Assembly (NCBI GenBank): GCA_963662675.2
Contig: CAXXHP010000004.1
Location: forward strand, 558,001 to 622,000
Source: G963662675 sp963662675
Lineage (GTDB): Bacteria > Bacteroidota > Bacteroidia > Bacteroidales > Prolixibacteraceae
Direction of reading: 5' to 3'
Length of the DNA: 64,000 nt
Part shown: positions 43,970 through 51,908 of the stretch, one piece after another
Layout: each line of letters opens with the position of its first letter
How positions within the stretch are numbered: position 1 is the stretch's first letter
Notes under the pieces: model-generated
Database searches by the model: none
Seen by the model: the letters and a program-made list of their open reading frames with translations, nothing else
What the model was told of the DNA's origin: nothing
Translations under genes and position numbers: made by a program

Positions 43970-45289
43970 ATGTCAGAATTTAAAATCCAAATGCCCAAAC
44001 TTGGAGAGAGCGTTCAGGAAGCAACTATCACAAAATGGTTTGTAAAAGAAGGCGATAAAATTGAAGAGGATGATTCATTATTTGAAGTTGCTTCAGATAA
44101 GGTTGATTCAGAAATTCCTTCTCCTGTTGATGGAGTCATTTCAAAAATTTTTTTTGAAGAAAACGCCATTGTGCCAGTAGGTGAAATTTTGGCCATTGTT
44201 AAAACAGATGATGATGATGATGATGAATCTGTTGTTGAAAAGCCAAAAGATATTGAAATAAAACACGAATCTCAAGAAACTAAAAATGCTGAGATTAAAA
44301 AGGAAATTACAGCTTCCGAAAGAATCAAATCTTCAAAAACGGAGCAACTATCGGGTGAATCGGAATCTGGCAAATACTTTTCACCACTTGTAAAAAGTAT
44401 AGCTAAGGCCGAAGCTGTAAGTCTCGAGGAACTCGAACACATTAAAGGCTCTGGTCAAAATGGGCGAGTTCAAAAAAGTGATCTGCTCAGCTATATTACC
44501 AGCAAAAAAGAAGGGAAGTCTGACTTTACGCCCTCTTCGCCATTAGCCGTTCAGTCAAAAATAGGACCATCAATAGGAGGAGAAGGTCAAATCATTGAGA
44601 TGGATCGTGTCCGTAAATTAATCGCAGAACACATGGTTCGCTCAAAGCAAACTTCTCCTCATGTTACATCAGTTGTTGAAGCAGATGTGACAAATCTTGT
44701 ACTATGGAGAAATAAAGTGAAAGAAAAGTTTCTGGAAACCCACAGTCAGAAACTGACTTTCATGCCCGTTTTTATCGAAGCAGTTGCACGTGCCATAACT
44801 GAATACCCATTAATTAATTCTTCGGTTGATGGAGGTAAGATTTACATCCATAAAAATGTAAATGTGGGCATCGCGGTAGCCAAACCAGATGGGAATCTTG
44901 TAGTTCCGGTTATCAAGCAAGCAGAAGAAAAGAACTTACTTGGGTTAACCAAGAACCTGAATAGTTTAGCAGAAAAGGCTCGTGCAAATAAACTAGGAAT
45001 GGATGATTACCAGGGAGGTACTTTTACCATCACCAATTTTGGTTCATTTAGAAATATCATAGGAACTCCAATCATAAACCAACCACAAGTAGCCATTCTG
45101 GCAACAGGAAGTATTGAGAAAAAACCTGCTGTAATGGAAACAACAACTGGTGATGCTATTGTCGTTCGGCACAAAATGTTTCTATCACTGTCTTACGACC
45201 ATCGAGTTATTGATGGAGCCCTAGGTGGAGCTTTCCTTAGGAGAATAGCTGATATTCTGGAAGAATTTAGCATTGACAGAGAGATTTAA
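43970..45289 (+). CDS. 2-oxo acid dehydrogenase E2, dihydrolipoamide acyltransferase
   Basis: 439 residues. The lipoyl domain (2-78) carries the lipoylated Lys44 in ASDKVDS; an acidic/charged linker follows (DDDDDD at about 80-85), then a peripheral-subunit-binding domain (about 134-170, FSPLVKSIAKAE...GSGQNGRV) and the catalytic domain with His411 and Asp415 in YDHRVIDG. It transfers acyl groups from E1 to CoA. The companion fused E1 follows after 26 bases. Substrate may be branched-chain 2-oxo acids, judged from the E1 type; E3 is not in the window. Confidence 0.92.
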   Translation: MSEFKIQMPKLGESVQEATITKWFVKEGDKIEEDDSLFEVASDKVDSEIPSPVDGVISKIFFEENAIVPVGEILAIVKTDDDDDDESVVEKPKDIEIKHESQETKNAEIKKEITASERIKSSKTEQLSGESESGKYFSPLVKSIAKAEAVSLEELEHIKGSGQNGRVQKSDLLSYITSKKEGKSDFTPSSPLAVQSKIGPSIGGEGQIIEMDRVRKLIAEHMVRSKQTSPHVTSVVEADVTNLVLWRNKVKEKFLETHSQKLTFMPVFIEAVARAITEYPLINSSVDGGKIYIHKNVNVGIAVAKPDGNLVVPVIKQAEEKNLLGLTKNLNSLAEKARANKLGMDDYQGGTFTITNFGSFRNIIGTPIINQPQVAILATGSIEKKPAVMETTTGDAIVVRHKMFLSLSYDHRVIDGALGGAFLRRIADILEEFSIDREI

Positions 45290-45315
45290 GAATTTACAAA
45301 AATAAAATTCACAAT

Positions 45316-47358
45316 ATGACATCATTACCAAAAGTATATTCGGTAAAAGGTACACCAAAGGAGACTTTAGTAGAATGGTATCGGATACTCTCACTTGGTC
45401 GCGAAATTGATAATAAAGCACCAAATTATTTAAAACAGGCTATTGGATGGTCTTATCATGCGTCCTATGCCGGACATGATGGAATCCAACTTGCCATTGG
45501 TCAAACTTTTGAAAAGAAAGTTGATCATATGTTTTTATATTACAGGGATTTGCTAACAGCCTTATCTGCAGGATTGACAGCTGAAGAAATCATCCTGAAT
45601 GGTATTTCAAAAGCAACAGATTTAACCAGTGGTGGACGCCATATGTCTAACCACTTTGCAAAAGTAAAATGGAATATCCATAATGTTTCCTCGCTAACAG
45701 GTAACCACACACTGCATGCAGTCGGAGTAGCCCGAGCAATTAAATATTATGGAGAAAAAGCTGTTGCAATAAGTGTCCAGGGAGAATCATCGGTATCTGA
45801 AGGATATGTTTATGAAGCGATAAACGGGGCTACCCGAGAAAAGCTACCTGTCATATTTGTTATTCAAGATAATGGGTTTGGCATTTCTGTTCCCAAAAAA
45901 GATCAAACCGCAAACCGCAAAGTGGCCAATAACTTTAGTGGATTCAAAAACTTACGTATTATTCATTGTAATGGGAAGGATGTTTTTGATTCAATGAATG
46001 CCATGACAGAGGCTAAAAGACACGTATTAGAAGTCGGAGAACCTGTAATTGTGCAAGCTAATTGTGTCCGAATTCATTCGCATTCAAACTCAGACAGGCA
46101 TGAACTTTATCGTTCCGAATCTGAGCGTAATTATGTAATGGAATATGATCCTATGGATAAATTCGAGAGGCTGGTCAAGCGTTATAATCGCTTAACAGAA
46201 GAAGAGCTCCTTGAGATCCAGAGGCAATCCAAAGAAATTCTAAAAAAGGCTCATAAAGCGGCTTTAAAGGCTCCCGATCCCGATCCGAATACTTATTTGG
46301 ACTTTGTACTTCCAGAGCCATATAAGGCGGATAAATATCCTGATGGAACGCATGAGAGCAAAGGTGAAGCCAAACGAATTATTACAGCACTAAACGAAAC
46401 GCTAAAAGCGGAGTTCCGACATAATCCGGATACTTTTATATGGGGTCAAGATATGGCCAATCAAGAAAAAGGAGGCGTATTTAATATATCAAAAGGCTTA
46501 CAACAAGAATTTGGACCTAAACGAGTGTTCAATGCTCCAATTGCTGAAGATTTCATTGTTGGAACAGCAAATGGGATGTCGCGTTATAATGAGAAGATTC
46601 GTATTGTAATTGAAGGCGCTGAATTTGCTGATTATTTTTGGCCGGCCATGGAACAATATGTCGATTCGAGCCACGATTATTGGCGTTCAAATGGGCAATT
46701 TACCCCTAACGTAACTATTCGTTTGGCATCTGGAGGTTATATTGGTGGAGGTCTATATCACTCACAAAACCTTGAAGGTGCATTGAGTTCGATTCCAGGT
46801 GTCCGCATTGTCTATCCATCTTTTGCTGATGATGCTGCAGGGCTGCTTCGTACTTCTATACGATCGCGCGGATTAACAATGTTCATGGAACCTAAAGCAC
46901 TTTATAATGACCCCAAGGCCGCAACAGCGATTCCAGATGACTTCGAAGTTCCTTTCGGGAAAGCCCGGTCAAGACGAAAAGGGGAAGATCTGCTGATTAT
47001 TACATACGGAAATACCACACACATGTGTATTGATGCAGCTAATAAACTCGCTGAAGAAGGGTATGAATGTGAGGTTCTTGATCTGCGATCGCTTATCCCT
47101 CTTGACAAAGAAGCAATTATAGCAGGGGTAAAAAGAATTGGAAAAGTATTGATTGTACATGAAGACAAAGTGCATTCAGGCTTTGGTGCAGAATTGACAT
47201 CAACAATTATGGAAGAAGCATTTGAGTTTTTAGATGGACCAGTCCGCAGAGTTGGATCTTCATTTACTCCAGTTGGTTTTCACCCTTCATTTGAACGCAT
47301 GATTTTGCCCAATACAGACAAAATATATGATGCAGCCAAATCAATATTAGCCTATTAA
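45316..47358 (+). CDS. 2-oxo acid dehydrogenase E1, fused alpha and beta subunits
   Basis: 680 residues. The alpha part (about 10-340) has YAGHDGIQLAIG, the HMSNHF segment and a thiamine site QGESSVSEG (155-163) with QDNGFGIS (184-191); note Glu157 where the classic motif is GDG. The beta part (about 355-680) has WGQDMANQEKGGVF, EGAEFADYFWPA and EVLDLRSLIPLD. Fused E1 of this type is common in Bacteroidetes and is usually assigned to branched-chain 2-oxo acids, though pyruvate is possible. It is the second gene of the operon, and flavodoxin follows after 10 bases. Confidence 0.92.
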   Translation: MTSLPKVYSVKGTPKETLVEWYRILSLGREIDNKAPNYLKQAIGWSYHASYAGHDGIQLAIGQTFEKKVDHMFLYYRDLLTALSAGLTAEEIILNGISKATDLTSGGRHMSNHFAKVKWNIHNVSSLTGNHTLHAVGVARAIKYYGEKAVAISVQGESSVSEGYVYEAINGATREKLPVIFVIQDNGFGISVPKKDQTANRKVANNFSGFKNLRIIHCNGKDVFDSMNAMTEAKRHVLEVGEPVIVQANCVRIHSHSNSDRHELYRSESERNYVMEYDPMDKFERLVKRYNRLTEEELLEIQRQSKEILKKAHKAALKAPDPDPNTYLDFVLPEPYKADKYPDGTHESKGEAKRIITALNETLKAEFRHNPDTFIWGQDMANQEKGGVFNISKGLQQEFGPKRVFNAPIAEDFIVGTANGMSRYNEKIRIVIEGAEFADYFWPAMEQYVDSSHDYWRSNGQFTPNVTIRLASGGYIGGGLYHSQNLEGALSSIPGVRIVYPSFADDAAGLLRTSIRSRGLTMFMEPKALYNDPKAATAIPDDFEVPFGKARSRRKGEDLLIITYGNTTHMCIDAANKLAEEGYECEVLDLRSLIPLDKEAIIAGVKRIGKVLIVHEDKVHSGFGAELTSTIMEEAFEFLDGPVRRVGSSFTPVGFHPSFERMILPNTDKIYDAAKSILAY

Positions 47359-47368
47359 ATATTTAATT

Positions 47369-47875
47369 ATGAGTACAGCAATTATTTATAGTTTCAATAC
47401 AAATAAAACAGCCTTAGCCGGTGAAAAGATAGTGGAGGCTTTTGGTAAAAGTCTAAAAATTGACGTTGTTAATGCTGAAGATTTAAATGAAGAAAAATTT
47501 CTCAGATATGATAATCTAATCTTAGGTGTTCCAACTTGGTTTGATGGTGAATTGCCTAATTATTGGGATGAATTTATTCCTGCACTTGAAGATCTGGATC
47601 TGAAAGGAAAAACTGTTGCTATTTTTGGACTGGCTGATCAAGTTGGCTACTCTGAAAATTTTGCAGATGGAGTAGGCATTATGGGGAGAATTATTAAAGA
47701 CAAAGGTGCCAAACTGGTAGGTTACACCAAGCCTGATGATTATAAATATGAATCATCAGCTGCTATCGAGGATGGTAATTTCATGGGCTTGGTTCTTGAT
47801 CAGGAAAACCAGGCACGACTTTCAAAAAGTAGGATTGAAAAGTGGGTCAATGAATTAAAAAAAGTTATGAAGTAA
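47369..47875 (+). CDS. Flavodoxin
   Basis: 168 residues, long-chain type. IIYSFNTNKTALAGEKI (5-21) is the FMN phosphate loop, changed from the usual T-x-T/S-G-N-T; PTWFDGELPNYWDEF supplies the first FMN-stacking Trp and the acidic loop, and GLADQVGYSENFADG the second flavin loop. It shuttles single electrons, for example for ferredoxin-linked enzymes such as KorAB. It sits 10 bases after E1, so it may be co-transcribed with the dehydrogenase. A strong terminator follows. Confidence 0.92.
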   Translation: MSTAIIYSFNTNKTALAGEKIVEAFGKSLKIDVVNAEDLNEEKFLRYDNLILGVPTWFDGELPNYWDEFIPALEDLDLKGKTVAIFGLADQVGYSENFADGVGIMGRIIKDKGAKLVGYTKPDDYKYESSAAIEDGNFMGLVLDQENQARLSKSRIEKWVNELKKVMK

Positions 47876-47891
47876 GAAAGTATATCCACGC

Positions 47892-47938
47892 AAAACATAT
47901 GCAACATAGGGGCTTCGCTCATATTGCATATGTTTTTA
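47892..47938 (+). terminator. Intrinsic terminator after flavodoxin
   Basis: AAAACATATGCAA (47892-47904) pairs perfectly with TTGCATATGTTTT (47924-47936), with a loop containing GGGGCTTCGCTC; TTA follows. It ends the E2-E1-flavodoxin transcript. Confidence 0.82.
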
Positions 47939-48117
47939 TAACGAACAACTTCAAAATTGGAAGTGATAGCACTCGAAACATACAATCACTATAACTTGTA
48001 TCTGTTTAAATGAAATTGTCTGGTTTATACGATATTTCCTTATTCGAAAAGCACTGTGTGAAATGACATTAAATTTATAAAAGTTACATATGGTAACTAA
48101 GCTGAAACTATAGTCCT

Positions 48118-48586
48118 ATGAAAAAGAAAAAAATAATTGCGATTGTTGCCCATGATAATCGAAAAAAAGATATGATTGAGTGGGTTGACTTTAACTGGAC
48201 TGAATTCTTGCACCACAAACTAGTGTGTACCGGAACAACCGGTAAAATGGTGCAAGATACTATTGAAAGTAAGTGCCGTGAAAACGATTTAATTTCACCG
48301 GAAATAATCAGATTGAAATCTGGTCCTCTGGGGGGGAGACCAACAGTTGGGAGCGCTTATTTGCGAAGAAAAGGTAGACATTCTAATTTTCTTTTGGGAT
48401 CCAATGCAGCCACAACCTCATGACGTTGATGTTAAAGCTTTACTTCGCATCGCTGTTTTATACAATGTTCCTACTGCTTCAAATCGATCAACTGCAGATT
48501 ATATTATCTCATCAAAACTTTTTCATCAAGACTACAAACCGCAGTTAAAAGATTACACATCTTACATCAAAAGAAAAGTAGACTAA
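48118..48586 (+). pseudogene. mgsA: Methylglyoxal synthase gene broken by +1 frameshift
   Basis: The first frame (from ATG 48118) gives MKKKKIIAIVAHDNRK through KSGPLGG; the second frame continues GDQQLGALICEEKVDILIFFWDP and DVDVKALLRIAVLYNVPTASN to the stop at 48586. Joined, they make a protein of about 155 residues, the normal length. The switch falls in a run of seven G (48330-48336); six G would restore the frame. The break is just before the GDQQ element, whose Asp is the catalytic base. The enzyme converts dihydroxyacetone phosphate to methylglyoxal. The break could be a real mutation, phase variation or a sequencing error. Confidence 0.9.
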
Positions 48587-48928
48587 TAATTTACTTAATC
48601 ATTTCGTAATATTTCAATTGTTATTACTTCTAATCAAATGGCGTATTTTTTTTTAAAATAAACACGTTATGGAACAAGAATGGTTACGAAAACTAATTAA
48701 AACCATGTATTTATTAAAAGCTATTCTTGTTAAAAATAAGGCAAATGACAAGGCATTTAAAATCCGTCCAAAAACAAAAATTATTGATGAAGTTCAAGAC
48801 ATTATTAATTTAAGTTTGGAGGAATTCTATACACTAAGAACCTAATTTCACAAAGATCATTTGGATTAGTATTCTTCCAATACACATATAATTCGTTTCT
48901 TTGACCAAAAATTTTTTAATTCTGCTCA
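48587..48928 (+). other. 342-base region with one small ORF
   Basis: Between mgsA and the leucine-rich-repeat gene. It contains the 58-codon ORF at 48669-48845 and otherwise AT-rich sequence with no recognised site. The last 80 bases presumably hold the promoter of the next gene. Confidence 0.5.
48669..48845 (+). CDS. Small hypothetical protein, 58 residues
   Basis: ATG at 48669, TAA at 48843-48845. The product is lysine-rich with a helical pattern (MEQEWLRKLIKTMYLLKAIL at the start) and ends NLSLEEFYTLRT. No Cys, no clear membrane helix. Its codons look like those of the neighbouring genes and the first 20 residues form an amphipathic helix, but chance cannot be excluded for this length. 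I do not recognise a family. Confidence 0.45.
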   Translation: MEQEWLRKLIKTMYLLKAILVKNKANDKAFKIRPKTKIIDEVQDIINLSLEEFYTLRT

Positions 48929-50350
48929 ATGAAACGATATTTTTTTCTGATTATACTGATTTCTTTTTCTTCGATTAATTCATCATTCGCCAAAAAGAAA
49001 CCAAAAGAATTGCTTCTCTCGGAACAAGAAATAAAAGACGCTACTGTATATTATTCTATTGAAGATGCCTTAGCCAATAAAAAGAAAGCCTATGTGTTAA
49101 ATCTGGATAACCAAAAGATAGATGAACTTCCAGAAAGAATAATAAAGCTTCAAAATCTACAATCTCTAAGCATTAAATATAACCAGTTCGATGAGCTGCC
49201 TTCTGAAATATTTCAGCTTAAAAACCTCCAATATCTTTACATTACACAAAATAAGGTGAATGAGATACCAATAGAAATAGGTAATCTAAACCATCTTAAA
49301 ATACTAGATATTAGCGAAAATAAGATCAACCTAATCCCAGCAGAAATTGGAGATTGTACTGCTTTAGTCGAATTAAAAGCAGGGGAGAACCAAATATCAG
49401 AATTACCCTCCACTATAGAGCATTTAAAAGCGTTGAAACTATTAGATTTATTTAATAATCAATTAATCGAGATACCCTATGAAATTGGGCTTTTGCCTAC
49501 ACTTACTGAATTGGATTTAGATTGGAATCAGATTATAGCTTTACCGGAAAGTATATGCCTATTAAGTAAACTACAGAGCCTAAAAGTTGAAAAAAATAAG
49601 TTAACAAAACTACCAGAAAACATAGGTGATTTACAACAAATTACTGAGTTTAAACTCATGGGGAATAACTTTGGTGAATTACCAGAAAGTTTCTGTAACC
49701 TAAATATTTTCAACGAATTAGACCTTCGCAATAATTCATTAACTATGCTTCCTTATGGTATTGGTAAACTTGATAAATTAGAGATACTTAATCTTGCAAA
49801 TAATAAGATACAGAGTATTCCCGAAGGATTTAAAAACTTAATTAATCTAAAGGAACTATACTTACAAAGGAATGAAATTCAATCCATTTCAGGAGAGTCA
49901 TTAAACTTATCCAAATTAGAAATCCTGAATGTAAGTTTGAATAGCATTACAGAGTTTTCTCCGACTATGAACAAATGTAAATCAATACACTATATTGATC
50001 TAGAAAACAACAAGTTAACTAGAGTGCCCGGACAGTTGACAAATGTAACTAGCTTAAAAATGCTTAATTTATCACATAATCAATTGTCTGATATTCCTGT
50101 TGAGCTATCCGAATTAATTAATTTAGAAGAAGCCTATTTTAATAATAATCAGATTACAAGTTTCACGAAGCAAATTGTAAAACTTAATCATTTACGAATT
50201 TTAGACTTAAGTAATAACAAACTTCTCATAGTACCTTTAACAATGGGTGAAATGAAAAATCTTCAAGAATTTAATTTATCTAACAATTCTTTATATTCCT
50301 GGCATATCAAACAAATCGAGGAACGCTTCAAAATTGAAGTCACCTTATAG
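48929..50350 (+). CDS. Exported leucine-rich-repeat protein
   Basis: 473 residues: signal peptide 1-21 (ending SSFA), a short charged segment, then about 17 leucine-rich repeats from about residue 55 to 465 with a 23-residue period of the form LxxLPxxIxxLxxLxxLxLxxNxI. There is no lipobox, no transmembrane helix and no C-terminal sorting domain after the repeats, so it is periplasmic or released. Such repeats usually bind other proteins. The repeat ladder is complete with only one or two irregular units near 370-400. It probably has its own transcript, between the small ORF and a terminator. Confidence 0.9.
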   Translation: MKRYFFLIILISFSSINSSFAKKKPKELLLSEQEIKDATVYYSIEDALANKKKAYVLNLDNQKIDELPERIIKLQNLQSLSIKYNQFDELPSEIFQLKNLQYLYITQNKVNEIPIEIGNLNHLKILDISENKINLIPAEIGDCTALVELKAGENQISELPSTIEHLKALKLLDLFNNQLIEIPYEIGLLPTLTELDLDWNQIIALPESICLLSKLQSLKVEKNKLTKLPENIGDLQQITEFKLMGNNFGELPESFCNLNIFNELDLRNNSLTMLPYGIGKLDKLEILNLANNKIQSIPEGFKNLINLKELYLQRNEIQSISGESLNLSKLEILNVSLNSITEFSPTMNKCKSIHYIDLENNKLTRVPGQLTNVTSLKMLNLSHNQLSDIPVELSELINLEEAYFNNNQITSFTKQIVKLNHLRILDLSNNKLLIVPLTMGEMKNLQEFNLSNNSLYSWHIKQIEERFKIEVTL

Positions 50351-50678
50351 TACATAACATAATCAACTCAAAATAACTGCAATATTTCCGTTCTCGCTGT
50401 GTAATTATTCGAGAATCACAAGCCAGCAGAGTGAATATGTCTAGTTATAAAGATCTTTAATCAGCAATCAAAACCTTCTTGAGGATTTTTAATGATCGAT
50501 AAAGACATGAATTTAGAATCGATGATGATATCCTGAGTTTTCCATTTCATACGAGGAAAGTGTATGTTTCAAATAGAAACAAAAACAAAACGCAATGTTG
50601 TCCTATAGTTGATATTATGTTATTTTAATATAGATAATAAAAGAGGATTTGCGTCCTCTCTTATTATCTATGTATTAT
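50351..50678. other. 328-base convergent intergenic region
   Basis: The region between the LRR gene and the minus-strand TPR gene holds a shared terminator at its right end (50633-50668). The remaining sequence shows no ORF or site that I could recognise. Confidence 0.55.
50633..50668. terminator. Bidirectional terminator, TPR gene side
   Basis: GATAATAAAAGAGGA (50633-50647) pairs with TCCTCTCTTATTATC (50654-50668) with one mismatch and loop TTTGCG. It lies 10 bases past the stop of the minus-strand TPR gene. Confidence 0.75.
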
Positions 50679-51857
50679 TTACAGTTGTTCAAGCTTCTTA
50701 TTTACTTCGTCATACTTTTCAGTAATACCTAAGCGTAAGTACAATGATCTTAAAGACTCCAGAGTATAAAGATCTGAAGGATCTAATTCTGCAGCCTTTT
50801 CAAGGTAAGGAATAGCCTTTTGAAACTCAACATCAGCTTTATCCTTTTCTTCCTCATATCGTTCTGGCTCATCTGTAGGAACATCGTTTGCTGCTGCCAC
50901 CTGTGCAACACCTTTATTATAATAGATTACGCCCATATTATAATAAGCGCCATGCAGTTCACTATCAATTTCTACAGCTTTCTCATATAAAGAAATTGCA
51001 TTATCTAACTCTCCGATATTGTCATAAAGTGTACCTTTTACAAAATAGTAAGTCGCATTTGAAGGTTCTTGTTCTATCGCCAGGTCTAAATACTTCATCG
51101 CTTCATCAGCTTGGTCAGACATAAGATAGAGATTGATCAATGAAACAAGAATATTACTGCCTTCTGGATATTTACTATAACCTTCTTTCAGCTTATTTAT
51201 GGCACTAAGCGTATCTTGTTTGCCTGTATAACAATCTGCAATAGATTCATACATCTGTGATCCATTATAATCATACTGGGCAGCTTCATTATAGTATTTA
51301 ATTGCAGTATCATAATCACCTAAATTATAGGCTGCTAAACCAGCATTAAAAATGATAACTGTATCAACAATAGCCTCAGCCTCTTGCATTAAAGGAAGCG
51401 CTTCAATTTCTAAGATATCCTCGAATGCACCAAGAGCAGTGCCATAATTCTCAGCATTGTACGCTTCAATTGCTTGATTCGAAAGATCAGCAAGCATCAA
51501 TGTAAGTTTAATTTTAGTTGTGTTGCTACCACCTTTGCCGTCAAGTTCGATGGCTTTCTTATACGATTCAAGAGCAATATCTAACGGATTTTCTGCAAGG
51601 CTTTTAAAGCTTTCATTGTCAGATTTAAATATTTCACAATAGATATCTCCACGTACTTCCCAAGTCTTAATCCAAGGAATTGACTTCTCTGATTTCTCGT
51701 TATTCGGATCAATTGCTTCGTTGATTGCATCAAGTGCTTCGTCTAACTTTTGAGTTTTTAATAAGGACTCTGCATTATTGACTTTGCTCTTCTGTGCATA
51801 AACCCCTGAAAAAGAGATTAAAAGAGCAATTAGTAAGATTGATTTCTTCATCATCAT
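50679..51857 (-). CDS. Exported tetratricopeptide-repeat protein
   Basis: 392 residues; three consecutive ATGs open the frame and the first is used here. Signal peptide about 1-22 (ending GVYAQ). At least six TPR-like units follow, such as ALESYKKAIELDGKGG, GDYDTAIKYYNEAAQYD, ELDNAISLYEKAVEIDS and KAIPYLEKAAELDPSD, often with Asp/Glu-rich turns. TPR proteins are scaffolds for protein complexes; no enzymatic site is seen. It lies 51 bases downstream of gyrA on the same strand and may be read from the gyrA promoter. Confidence 0.88.
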   Translation of the reverse strand: MMMKKSILLIALLISFSGVYAQKSKVNNAESLLKTQKLDEALDAINEAIDPNNEKSEKSIPWIKTWEVRGDIYCEIFKSDNESFKSLAENPLDIALESYKKAIELDGKGGSNTTKIKLTLMLADLSNQAIEAYNAENYGTALGAFEDILEIEALPLMQEAEAIVDTVIIFNAGLAAYNLGDYDTAIKYYNEAAQYDYNGSQMYESIADCYTGKQDTLSAINKLKEGYSKYPEGSNILVSLINLYLMSDQADEAMKYLDLAIEQEPSNATYYFVKGTLYDNIGELDNAISLYEKAVEIDSELHGAYYNMGVIYYNKGVAQVAAANDVPTDEPERYEEEKDKADVEFQKAIPYLEKAAELDPSDLYTLESLRSLYLRLGITEKYDEVNKKLEQL

Positions 51858-51908
51858 AGATTTTAAGATATTTTTTACGCTAATTATTATTTGGTTATCA
51901 ATTAAAGA

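Noticed and set aside
48118..48586. Programmed -1 or +1 frameshift as normal expression mode of mgsA
   Set aside because: MgsA is not known to need frameshifting, and no stimulatory structure or Shine-Dalgarno-like element was seen beside the G run; mutation or sequencing error is simpler.
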